Part shown: positions 9,057 to 22,200 of the stretch, piece by piece
Position numbering within the stretch: position 1 is the first letter of the stretch
How the letters are laid out: every line of letters begins with the position of its first letter
Assembly (NCBI GenBank): GCA_963580285.1
Contig: OY757015.1
Span: 145,140,082 to 145,204,081 of the forward strand
Length of the DNA stretch: 64,000 nt
Origin: Lucinisca nassula
Lineage: Eukaryota; Mollusca; Bivalvia; Lucinida; Lucinidae
Reading direction: 5' to 3'
Made by a program: the position numbers and the translations under genes
Notes under the pieces: model-generated
What the model was told of the DNA's origin: nothing
The model's input: only the letters and a program-made list of their open reading frames with translations
The model's database searches: none

Positions 9057-11235
9057 GTAACTTGACAATAGAATAAGCATCTCAAGAAAAATGGGGTTCC
9101 CAGTATACGAAACTTCGATAACTCGAACACGAAGGCTTCATTTACCATGGCAAATTCGAACTAGTTCTGGAGTTCCCATACCGGCCCCGATAGCTCAGTT
9201 GGTAGAGTGTCCGCTCCGGGGAACGGGAGGTCTCGGGTTCGATCCCGGGCCGCGACATACCAAAGTCGTTAAAAATGGTACTAGCTGCTCCTCGTTTGGC
9301 ACTCAGATTTACGGGGTAGAGCTAGGACTGGTCGATCCAGTGTCAGGATAATGTGACTGGGTGTGGTATCATGTAATGTGTCTGGGACATGATACTTCAG
9401 TGAGGCAGCACTATAAACGTGAGCATTGAGCTCCCTGTCGCAACCAGACACCGTCGTGATATGACTGAAAAATTGTTGAAAGCGACGTTAAACCCGAATT
9501 CACACACACACACACACACACTGGAGTTCCCATAGCTCCAGATATCCCTATATTGAGTATAGTTTAGGGAGTTTTTTTTTTCTGATGTTTTGTGTACTCA
9601 TTAGAATCGCCTCATTGAGGCGATTCTAATGAGTACACACAACATTCCTTTATTTAACAGAGTTTGGAAAAGATCTCTTGAAGCCGCGTATCCCCATTAT
9701 GCCTTCGGCCTGGTGCTATGATTAACCCGCAGTAGTTCGAACTACCCCAGCGGGGGGGGGGGGGGGGGGGGGGGGGGGGTGGGGGAAGGTTGAGTGAGGC
9801 AAAGATATCGTGTATCTTGCGACACCGGGGCGGTCAACTGATACTGGCTTACAGTTGGACAAGGCCTGCTGTCGCTGCAGCAAGTACAGGTAGAGGAGGA
9901 ATGTTGTTATTTCTTTTGTTTCTATACTTCCTTTTCCCACTTCCTCGCTTGTCCCTCACTTTCATCTTTACTGTCACTTCTATCTCTTTTCTCCCTTTCT
10001 CTGGAACGACACAATCTGACCCATAAGGGTTGACGTGTCGTTAAAGCCTAAACACTCAATCAATCGAACTACCCCTATCTCGAGCCGATTTCCATGGTCC
10101 CAAAAGATATTCGAGTAATTAAAGGTTGACTGTACCTGTAAAATACTAGTCGAACTTCAATGGCTCGAACACTTTGGGGGCCACGAAAATCTGTACGAAA
10201 AATAGGTAGTTCTAACTTCGAGTCATTGAGTGCGACTTCCAGGAGGCAAAACGTTGATAATTTTTATACTTCTTTTCGATGTTCTGTAACATAAATGTAT
10301 GCAGTGCGGCCATTAGAATCGCCTCATTGAGGCGATTCTAATGAGTACACACACCATACATTTGCAAGATAAAAGACGAAAATATCCTAAATTTTCCCTC
10401 ACTATTTCTTATGTAGAGTAATGTCCTATATAGGGACACAAGAACGCGTTCGACTCAGCTAGGCTCAATGTCGGGTAAAAGACCCACAAAATTGGAAGCA
10501 ACATCTCCAAAATGACCTTTACATTGTTAACGGGGACGTTAAACCTCAAATCAAACAAAACAAACAAATCGACTCAGCTAGGTAAACGAGGTATTGGTGT
10601 TCGAGCCATCGAAGTTCTACTGTACATGAAAAGAAGATTTAATTGGTCCGCGACAAATGAAAAGAGGTCTAAGTACACGTGAGCTCAGTGCCTGCGTACT
10701 AAAGCCCTCCCTGACTGCACAACGACACTTTTTTGCCGGTAGTTGTCCATAAAAACGGACCCTTTTCTGGTGAAAAATTGTCATTTTTTTCTGATTTCTG
10801 CTTCAAGAAAATCCAAGGAGTATATAATACGGATGGCAATTTTCCACAGAATCGTCGCAAATTTTTATGCAGTAGCTGTTAATGGCCCATGAATACATGT
10901 ATTTGAAGATAATTTATTAAAACGCCTATTGCCAAATGCGCAAGGTCACGTTATATAAATGACACTTTTATGGATAAAATCGGAACAAAATGAACATAAA
11001 ATATATATCAGTATACATGCAAGAGTACTTTGAAACCTAATAAATATTCTGGCAAGCCATACACGTATCTGTATACTAATTACAAATTTTAAGAATGGTG
11101 CACATCTAGTGCGTTTTAAACGGCCTCCATATTAACTTTCGTGACTCCACAGGGTTAAAAGGTACCACCACTGGAGAGCTAGACAGCCTACTGTGAGGGA
11201 CAGCCAAGCCAACAGTAGTGCTGTCAGTGTTTTGA

Positions 11236-11287
<52 letters not shown>

Positions 11288-14200
11288 AGAGAAAGAGAGA
11301 ACAACATCAAGTATCAAGTGTGTAGAACAGCCCGTGCATCCCTGCGGTCTGAACTTTTTGTTCGCTGCCTGGTTAGTGCAGTACCTCTAGTTTAAGTACC
11401 TTACCTAAAATTTCAAGACTCGTTAGTCTGTGTAGCTGCTGAACAGACTGGTTTGTGGCTTATCTGGTTGTAAACACCCCAAGACAGACGTTCTCGTGAT
11501 GGGGCTCATTGCGAAAAATATTTACAATTTTACTACATTTTGTGTGTTTGTGTTTTTTTTTTTTTTTTTTTTCAGAAAAAAAAATCTGATATTTTTCTCA
11601 CTTCTGCCCTAAACATAGATGGTGAGTACTCGTTAGAACCGCCTCGTCGAGGCGGTTCTAACGAGTACCCACAATCTATGTTTTCTATCAGATATAAGAA
11701 AATATAATATATGCCCCTTTAAACCCCAGTTTGGCTATATAAAAGTGGGTTTTAAGGGGGTTAAAATGATATAGTTGTTTTTTCGTGATGCTAACCGTTC
11801 GGCTCCAAGTCATACAGAGTTATGTATAGTTTTAGGGATGGGGGCTTTTGTGGTGTAAGTCTTGTTCAAAGAAAGCGCTTTTAATCTTGAAAAAAAAAAT
11901 CTTATGAAATGTATTTGAAGGCCACATGAATTTTCATGAGTTAATGTCTGCTTTACATGGCTGGCTACCTTTTAAATGAAAAAGGAAAAGAAACAAGCTT
12001 TTATTCACACGTAATTCATCAAACTAATCCTTGGTTGAGGAAGTACGATTCACTTTTCATTTTTTCACCCTTGCCGAAAAATATGGTGCAAGGTCGCAAG
12101 TAGACTAGTAAAATTTTAGCTTTTGATACATCACGAAAACACGCCTATGCAAATATATTGTATCTTTTATCACCTAAAAAAATGAAAATTTTTAAGATGA
12201 AAAATTGTGATATTTTTCTTTTTTCTGCTCAAAATATAGATTGTGGGTACTCATTAGAACCGGTTCTAACGGATATCCACGATCTATATTATAGAGCAGA
12301 AATAAGAAAAATAAGGTATACCCCTGTAAACCCCAGTTTTACTATATAAAAGTTGGGTTGAAGGGGGTCAACATTATATAGGTGTGTTTTAGTGATGAAA
12401 CTACATCATAAATGTCGTCTGTTTTTTCGTCTGCTGTATTTTCTTGGAAACATTTTAACATATTTTTGCATACAGGCAAACAGTGTGGTCCCTGATCAGA
12501 CTGCTCCTCTAGGAACGGTCTGATCTAGGACCAAACAGTGTGGGCCCTGATCAGTCTGCTCCTCATCGACTGTTAAAGTGAAGAAATATATGGGCTGCAT
12601 GATGCTTCCACGCAGAGCTGAATCCGGCCCGTACACTAGTACTGGTAAACCGCTTAGAGGATCTAAGCCTGTCCAGGAACCGCGGTGCGAGGCGGACCGT
12701 CCATGCTAATAAACCCTATTGGGTTCATTGGGCGATAGGGCTTGAGATGTCATTTCAGCTCAATGTCGGGTAAAAGTCCCACAAAATTGGAAGCAACGTC
12801 TCCAAAATGACCTTTACAGTGTTGACGGGGACGTTAAAACTCAAATCAAACAAACAAAACAAAACCAGCACTGTGTGGAAGAAGTTGACAGCTGAATCCG
12901 TTTTGTTTGACGTCATAGTTCGTTTGTTTTTAAGGGCAGTTGACACGACTGGCACATTTTCCACCAAATAAGGTTATAACGGAGACAACTTTTGTAACTC
13001 CCTGTTTGCTTTCATGTGCACCGAGCCGTTCCGAATGCGTATACGCTTTGAGCATATGCTTTCCTTAAGGATAGATACATGTTTGTGGGCGGATCCAAAA
13101 TTTTGGAAACAAAGGCGGTTTAACATTGCTGAAGGGGCTTCGAATCACTCAGTTTTGCCAAATCCTTTCGTCAGCCATATTACCCCTTTGAGTTTGTATA
13201 GTAGACTCTTCCATGTTTGAATATGGACACTTCCATTCTTGAAATAATGCACCATTGATGTTTGCGAAGGTATCTGTACGGGGTCTGTGAGTTGAAAGGT
13301 TTTTTTTTTTTTTTGGTTTAACGGCCCTTTCATCATTATTTAACTCAAATCGAGCCGATCGTTAATCAGAGATGACCGAAAACTGAAGTACCATGAGAAA
13401 AACCACCTGGCCTTCTGTTCGAGCATGTGACCCGATAAAGGGTCAATACAAAACGTTGGACACAAAGGGCTAAGACAGAGAAATTATTTCTGAAACAGTT
13501 ACCTCCCCTTAAAGCGCATCTATTTTCTCATTTCCTTTTATTTGCCTAATTCATCATAACGCAACATAAGATCATTGACGCGTATCTTTTATACTGACAG
13601 ATAATTTAACTAACTAAAGTGTGAACTATTAAAGTTGTACATGTTGACTTTAAGCGAGCCACGACAGACAAAAACGTGACTTGGGACATGGATGTTAACA
13701 CCTAACATCGCAGGCCCCCGCCCACCGGGGCTTTAAGAAATAGATGGGTCGCAGAGCTGAAACCGACCGCACACGAGTACTGGTAAACCGCTTAGAGGAT
13801 CTTAACCTGCCCTGGCAAAGCGGTGCGAGTCGGACCGTCCGTGCTTATAAACCCTATGACGCCGTCCGTGAGTCAACTCTGTTTTCTTTTTAATTTCTTA
13901 AGCTTTAAAGTTGCTATATGATAAACAGAACCTTACACTCGTTGCCATTTCATATGAAATTTATGAAACTCGTCGAAAGTTCGTTTCATAAATTTCATAT
14001 ATGAAATGATCACTCGTGTATAATCCTCTATAAATAGCCATTGCCCAAAGCATGTTCATACAGAAAGAGAAGGCTGTAATTTTACTCATGATCTGAGACC
14101 GCTGTTCGCACGTATTTGTTTTGGCTGGGAAAACAATGACTGCCATTTTCCCATCAGAGATAACCTCCGCGAAATCTATTCTTCTTTCCTGCAAATTCGC

Positions 14201-16072
14201 CCCCACCCATCGGGGCTAGGAGAAATAGATGGGCTGCATGATGCTTCCACGCAGAGCTGAAACCGACCCGCATACGAGTACCGGTAAACTGCTTAGAGGA
14301 TCTAAGCCTGCCCAGGCAAAGCCGTGCGAGTGTCGGGCCATCCACGCTTATAACCCCTATTAGTTTCATTTGGCGACAGGGCTTGAGATGTCATTTCATC
14401 TCAATGTCGGGTAAAAGTCCCACAAAATTGGAAGCAACGTCTCCTAAATGACCTTTACAGTGTTGACGGGGACGTTAAACCTCAAATCAAACAAAACAAA
14501 CAAACTTTCCTGCAAAACTAGGGGTCCACTCAAAATTAAGAAAAAAAAATAAGGTCTCTTTCAACAAGAGAGACAAAGCATTATTAAAGAGTTGTCCTCT
14601 CTTTCAACAAGGGAGACGAAGCATTTTTAAAGGGTTCTCTTCCCTGAGGCCGTATCAGATTTCCTTAAGTTTATCTACTCTATCATATGAGCCACGTTTG
14701 TTTGTTCGTTTGATTTGGGGTTTAACGTTCCCGTCAACACTGTAAAGGTCATTTTGGAGACGTTGCTTCCAATTTTGTGGGACTTTTATCCGACATTGAG
14801 ATGAAATGACATCTCAAGCCCTGTCGCCCAATGAAACCAATAGGGTTTATTAGCATGGACGGTTCGCCTCGCATCGCGGTTCCTGGACAGGCTTAGATCC
14901 ACTAAGCGGTTTACCAGTACTAGTGTGCGGGCCGGATTCAGCTCTGCGTGGAAGCACCATGCAGCACATATATTTCTTCAAGCCCCTATGGGCGGGGGCC
15001 GATATGAGCCACGTCACGAGGAAACCTGTTTTCGACGTTGTGGACCATGTTAGAGACAAACCAGTCTGCTCAGCTACACAGACTCGCAAGAGTTGAAAAT
15101 TTAGACATGGAAAAAAAGAGGTACAGTCGAACTTCAATGGCTCGAACACCTTTGGGACCTTGAAAATCTGTTCGAGACTGGGGTAGTTCGAGCCACTGAG
15201 GTAACTGTCAGTAGGCATTACGAGATACTTTTAGACATCTTTTCGGTGTTCTATTATGAAAATGTATGCTGTGTGCACTCATTAGAATCGCCTCAGAGGC
15301 GATTCTAATGAGTACACACAGCATACATTTACTAGATAAAAGACTAAAATCTCCTTAATTATCCCCCACTATTTCTTATGTAGGGGATTTCGCTAGGGGC
15401 TCAAGAATGAGTTCGACACATCCATGGTAAACCAGCCATCGTTGTTCGAGCCTTTGAAGTTCTTCTGTATTATACTGTCCGAGCAGCGAACACAAAGATG
15501 CTGATCAGACTGTGCATATGCACCTTTGTTATTCGCGTATGGCAAAATAGGTTTTCTCATGACGTGGCTCATTTTCCATCCTGAAGATACACGCGGGAAT
15601 CTGAATCCTTTGGGAAAATAGTAGCTCCAAATTTTTAGCGCCCCGCCCATCGGGGCTTGGTGAAATAGATTGGGCTACACGTTGCTTTCTTACAGAGCTG
15701 AAACAGAACAAACTTCAGTACTGGTAAAGCATTTTGACGGTCTAAGCCTAACCATGAAACGTGATGCGTGTCAGACCGTGGCATAAGACAATCAAATGAT
15801 CAACATATTCCGAGCCGTTTAAAAGCAGAAGCATGCCACAGACGGCCTGGCGGTTTCATTTGGCGATATGGCTTGAGATATCACATTTCATCTCAATGTC
15901 TGGTAAAAGTCCCACAAAACGTATCCTAAATTACCTAAATAGAGTTGACAGGGACTTAAAGCCTCAACACATATCAAATCCAAATTTCTAGATAAGTAAA
16001 TCGAATCTTTTCATATCAGACTAACCTTCCTTGAAGATGTTTTCTTCTTTGCGAATATTGAAATGAGCCTAT

Positions 16073-16162
<90 letters not shown>

Positions 16163-16164
16163 GT

Positions 16165-16200
<36 letters not shown>

Positions 16201-19200
16201 TTATTCTCCATTGAAGCTGGCTACCGATATTTACGTTTGTTTTGTCGATCTATTTATTTTCTGATGGAGCAAAAATTATGAATAAACCAGCTGATGATAA
16301 GATAAAGAAAAGCATTTATCAGAGATGATGGAAAATGTAAGGTATTCCGCAAAATGATTTCAATACTGAGTCATGAAAAGAGCTGCTTGCCAAGGAATTT
16401 CCGTACTACTTGCGAAACTACTTGAGCAGTGTAGACAAAAAACGCACTTTATCTTACACCCGTGCGACATAGTGTAATTTTTCATATCTTCAAAATGGCC
16501 ACTTTTCTTATGAAAGTCCGTGATTTTTTTTCTTATTTATACTGGGAACATAGATTGTGGTTGCTCGTTAGGACCGCCTCAATGAGGCGGTTCTAACGAG
16601 TACCCACAACCTATGTCTTGGAACAGAAGTAAGAAAAACAATGTGTGCCCCAGTAAGCCCCAGTTTTCTCTTTGTAAAGTGGGGTTTAGGGGAGTTCATT
16701 TCACCGGCTTGTTAACGTGTCAGATGCATAGCTAAAGATAAGGAGGGCTGATGTATTTTGGGATGTATTTAACCCATATATGATAATGGAATCTTCCACC
16801 TAATACATTTTGTGTAGTCTCTTTCCAGTTATAGGGGTCTCAGGTATGTGTATATTTGTCGTAAGTTTTATAGAAAAAATATGTTTTTAAAGCTGCCATT
16901 GTGTCCCAGATCAGACGCCCCCGAGTCTACACTGTCAATATCCCAAGAAAGGATGCTAGGCATATATGGGTTAAACATAAGACCTACACTGTAGGCACTG
17001 GTTAGAATAGCCTCAACGAGGTAATACCAACAAGCACCGACGGTAAAAAATAAACAAGAAATAAGGGAAACTATAGGTCTGTCATTAATATCCCAGCTAG
17101 CACAAAATAGCGGGCTAACGTCGGACCAACAGCGATACGACGTTGATACATCGTGTCGTTGTCGGCCCGACGTTGGCTCGACATGCTTTGCTGGCTGGGA
17201 TCCTCATAACTCGTCCTTTATGAGTGATTATCAGAATCTCGGTCATGCCTGTGCATGCTCTCCTAGTGAAGAAAAAGTTTTCTTCTACCAGCTTGTCCCA
17301 CGCATACAGCAATGAAAAAAAACCTTTCTCTTAACACGTCTTTCTCTCATACAGTCGAGTACTGAGCATGTTTAGACAACAATACTCCTTGACATTGGGA
17401 GTGCCAGAATAAAGGCCATACCACAGCCTCCCAGTAAGCATTCTACATAAATCTACAGCGGGCCGTTAGCGGCCCGTCAGGGTAGCTGACGGGCCGCTAA
17501 CGGCCCGCTGTAGATTTATGTAGAATGCTAGCAGGGCTTGTGCTTTCAAACTTCTGTCAAACCACGCTTCACTCATTGTACTGAGAATACGAAGAACTGT
17601 AAACAATTCAAGTACTCCCAGCCCAACCACTTTAACCGTTATCCTGCTGAATGAATTAATTTAGCCACACGCATTTCTGACTATCAACCAGTCATGTAAC
17701 TTGTATACTGCACTTGTTAATTGGATTCACAAAGTGCATACCAAACAGTGTAGATCCTAATGAGTAAGAAGCCATCTGATCTGGATCTACACTGTTTGTG
17801 CAGGTGTGCGTTGTCGTGTTCAGCAAGATAAGGGTTAAACTGACACGCAAGAAAAACGTATTTCTCTCTGGTTTTGATGATACTGATATGACTTGTACAC
17901 GACATTTCTACAAGGTATAGAAATTCTTATCCTACCTTTGTTATCTCACCAGGCATTCTTATCCCAACATGCTGTGCACAACTTGCAATGCAATTTCGTG
18001 AAGTGGTTATACGATAGATCTAGATCATAAAAAAAAAACACTTAATAATTATCCAAGGCTGTACATGAAACATTCCTAGAAAGGAAATGCAGACTCAAAA
18101 GTAAAAGAGGAACTGATTTCCCGGTTGGGAGTGGGGTGCTATTTCCCACGGAGAAGTAGTTTCCCCGCAGGCGCACCTACTTTGCAACAATGAAAAATGA
18201 ATACAGTGAAATTCCGCTATTAAGACCACCTAAAATTAAGACTAATTCTGCTTTAAAAAACTTATATAGTGATTGAAGTTATTTGTCTTTGTGTTTTCTG
18301 CGTACAGTAGACCTCTAGTCAGAGACCACCTTTGGAACTGTTCAAAAGTGGTCTAAAAGACCACTTTTGAACAGTCCTAAAGATGGTGTTAATATAGGAA
18401 TTCTACTGTATTTTATAGCTTCACAAAAATATTGAGGGTGAGTGAGTGTTTGAGTTTTACGTTCTACCAACAGCTAAGGTCATACGGATACGGGACCTCG
18501 GCCCGGTTAAAGACTCATCCGAAAGTCTGGAGAAGCCCGGAATTGATCCTGCGACCCCTGGTTTACAAAGCGAGAAGCGTAACCACTACACCACGGAGGC
18601 TTCTAAAAAAATATTGAGAATAAAGCTTAAAAATTTCATTGCAGAAATGGCGTTCATTGTATAGTACTGTTTTTCTTGGTCGTCATATGTCATATTTCCA
18701 GTTTCAAGCGCATAGAAAGAGTGCAGAATGCAACAAGAAACATGTAACTTGGGTACCAACTCATGAACAAGTCAATGTTAAAGCACATGCATTCATTACA
18801 GAAAGCTCAGATACATGTAAACAGAAAAAAATTGAACTGCCTGCTAATTTTTTTTTATCCTAATGATCGGATAACTCTTGGCGACGGATACGGCCCCCGC
18901 CCATAGGGGCTTGAAGAAATATATGGGCTGCATGATGCTTTCACGCAGAGCTGAATCCGGCCCACACACTAGTACTGGTAAAGCGCTTAGAGGATCTAAG
19001 CCTGTCCAGGAACCGCGGTGCGAGGCGGACCGTCCATGCTAATAAACCCTATTGGTTTCATTGGGCGACAGGGCTTGAGGTGTCATTTCATCTCAATGTC
19101 GGGTAAAATCCCACAAAATTTGAAGCAAAGTCTCCCAAATGACCTTTACAGTGTTGACGGGGACGTTAAACCTCAAATCAAACAAACAAGAAATAATTAT

Positions 19201-22200
19201 AACTGCAAACGCAATTATAGCCAGGTACGCCAAGCTGTAAATTAAAATAATGGAGGCTTTAACATTGACTTTTTCCAGGATGTTGGTTACATCGACTTGT
19301 TTATCCTTTTAGTCATAAAGAAGTTTGGCACTGATAACTAAAAAAACAGTGTAGATCCAGATGAGACGACATAACGAACCGTTTCATGTACTCTGACGTT
19401 CTATTAATGATTTTACCTAAACCTCCTATTTAAAAGAATACAAGACTAGTTTACGGGTGGCGGGGAGAGTGGCAGCTACAAAAATTGTTGTAGGCCCCCC
19501 GCCCATCAGGGCTTGGAGGAATAGATTGGGTTGTATGGTGCTTCCACGCAGCGTTGAAATCGACCGCACATGAGTACACATGGGTAAACCGCTCAGAAGG
19601 TCTAAGCCTGCCCAGGCAAAGTGGTGCGAGTCAGATCATCGCTGTATATAAATCATATTGGTCTGTTTGGGCTGTAGGGATTGAGATGTCATTTCATCTC
19701 AATTTCGGTTAAAAGTCCCACCAAATTGGTAGCAACGTCTCCAAAATGACCTAAATGATGTTGAACCTGAAACCTCAATTCAAACAAAAACAAAACAAAA
19801 AAAAAAAATGTTGGATCAAAATTAAAAAATGGATTAACCTTTTACCAGTAACTGAAGTACGAAAGGGTTAATCTTAGTGTCATCCCTGTCCACGACTGTT
19901 GCCCACATGTTGGAAAGTCCACGAGATGATTCTCATAATGCCTTATATGGAATATCCGACAGTCAGATATCAATTACCTTGGATTTATTCAAATTGCTGT
20001 TATATCAGACATAGAACATTGTTCTTTGCCAGACAATATCATATTTTAATCCTGTTTCGTGAGTCGCCCACTTAAATTCACAGCGGGAAACCTTAAACTG
20101 ATCGGTGGTGTTTGAAAATTTTATGAAATGCGGTATATTGAATGTCGAAGGAAACATTTGTCTCGCATAGAATGTCTGTCACGCTGAACGTGCAATATCA
20201 GATGCATGTTAAATTGAATTATTTGAAACACAAATAAAATGTTCGAAAAAAAAATCTAACTTTTTAAGATTCCTGTTTGTTCTAGATGATTAATGGGTCT
20301 GCATGGTATGTTATTTGCATTGTTTGTGTTGGGGTTTAACGGCACGGCACTCCTTGTGAGTAACTCTGTGCCATCTCCCATAGAAAGGGAGAAAAGAAAT
20401 AGAGAAGAGAAAGTAGAGGAGACGAAAGTGATGAGGGACAGGGGAGAAAGAGGAAAATAATGGAAGTGTAGAAACTGAAGCAATAAACCATTCCCCTCTA
20501 CTAATACCTGCTGCAAGGACAGCATGCCTTGCCAAACAGTAAGCCAATATCAGCTGGACGCCCCAGTGACGCAAGATACACGACACCTCCGCCTCACCAA
20601 ACCACCGAACGACATGTGGAAAACAACGGTTGGTCGCTGAAGTATTTTACCTTTATTTTTTGTACGTCTTGTTTTTGTTTGATTTGAGGTTTAACGTCCC
20701 CGTCAACACTGTTTAGGTCATTTTGGAGACTTTGATTCCAGATTTGTGGGACTTTTGCCCGACATCGAGATGAAATGACATCTCAAGCCCTGCCGTCGAA
20801 TGAAAGCAATAGGGTTTATAAGCATGGACGGTCCGACTCTAATGCGGCTGGTAACTAGTACGCGTGTGCGGTCGATTTCAGCTCTGTGTGGAAGCATCAT
20901 GCAGCCCATCTATTTCTTCATGCCCCGATAGGCGGGGGCCGACTTTGTACATCTTTCGTTACCTAGTGGACCGCGAAAAGAGAAAAAAAAAAAAACAGTG
21001 AAAACATAGATCTTTGTATCTTCTAGTGAGATATCATCGTCGGGATTGTTAAAAAATCGGACCAATTTTGAACAATTCTATAGGCGATGTTATGAACAAT
21101 AAAAATGTGCTGGACCTAGACTTAGCCTGCTTCGTTTAGTTCTTAAATTCCCGTCTTTAAGCAAACGCTGTAGACAGTGTTCAGACGCTTGTCAGTGACA
21201 ATGACGTGGATAATTGCAGTAAAAGACTGGCAGTGTTATTAACATTGGGCGGATTGACAAACAGTCGATCCAAATAGAAAGACCTTGACACTTTAACCAC
21301 CAACCAGCACTGTTTAGATGGTATAGTGAAATTCCGCCATGAAGACCACCTGGAATTAAGACTAATTCCGCTTTTAAAAGCTTATTTAGTAGGTTGCAGT
21401 TATTCTTTCTTTGTGTTTTCTGCATATAGGGTCCTTTGGTCTATGACCACCCTTTGGGACTGTTCAAAAGTGGTCTTAAAGACCACTTTTTACCAGTCCC
21501 AAAGGTGGTATTAGTATATGATTTTTTTCTGTATTTTCAAATATATTCGGCTCACAGTGGCTTTAACACATTTTGGGCCGTGAAAATTTGTTCGAGTTAG
21601 AGGTCGTTCGACCCACTGAGAGTAACATTCCTAAACATAGCTGAATATGTCGATTTCTGAGTAAACCAAATCAAAACTTTCAAGTTTCGTCCTCGGCGTA
21701 ATTTTGAATTGGAAAGCATTTCATTATTCAGTGTTTCTGCTATAAACCCCATATATACATGTTGTCAGTTGTGTTGAGGATTTGTGTACCCGTCAACACT
21801 TTGTCATTTTGGAGACGTTGCTTCCAATTGTATGGGTCTTTTACCCGACATTGAGATGAAATGACATCTCAAGCAACCCTGGCGTCTATATGCAGGCGTA
21901 TATATACTTGCTTACCAGTCAGTCAAGGTTGGGGATCACGTGGTTTAATACGTCATACAAAATGGCTTCCAATACTGAAAACGCATCGATTCAAGATATG
22001 ATTTTCCGCTAGTGGTCCCGTATTTCATTTTTTTAATGTTTTGGAAAATGACGCAGAGTACGGCAAATAAGAAATACTTCATGCTTATGTCATAATTTCT
22101 CAGGGCATATTCGCCTTATTCCCGTTTAATCACTTCTAAGTTGGGGGAAAAAACTAATGATAAATGCGGATAGCTCGCGCACTCTTCTTGAATTTTAGAC

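Noticed and set aside
9186..9260. Possible functional tRNA gene
   Set aside because: Box A and B are good, but the stems do not all pair and a SINE body follows directly.
16011..16281. Arg/Glu-rich and Ser/Leu-rich frames on both strands
   Set aside because: Produced by the CT/GA microsatellite; low complexity with no start context.
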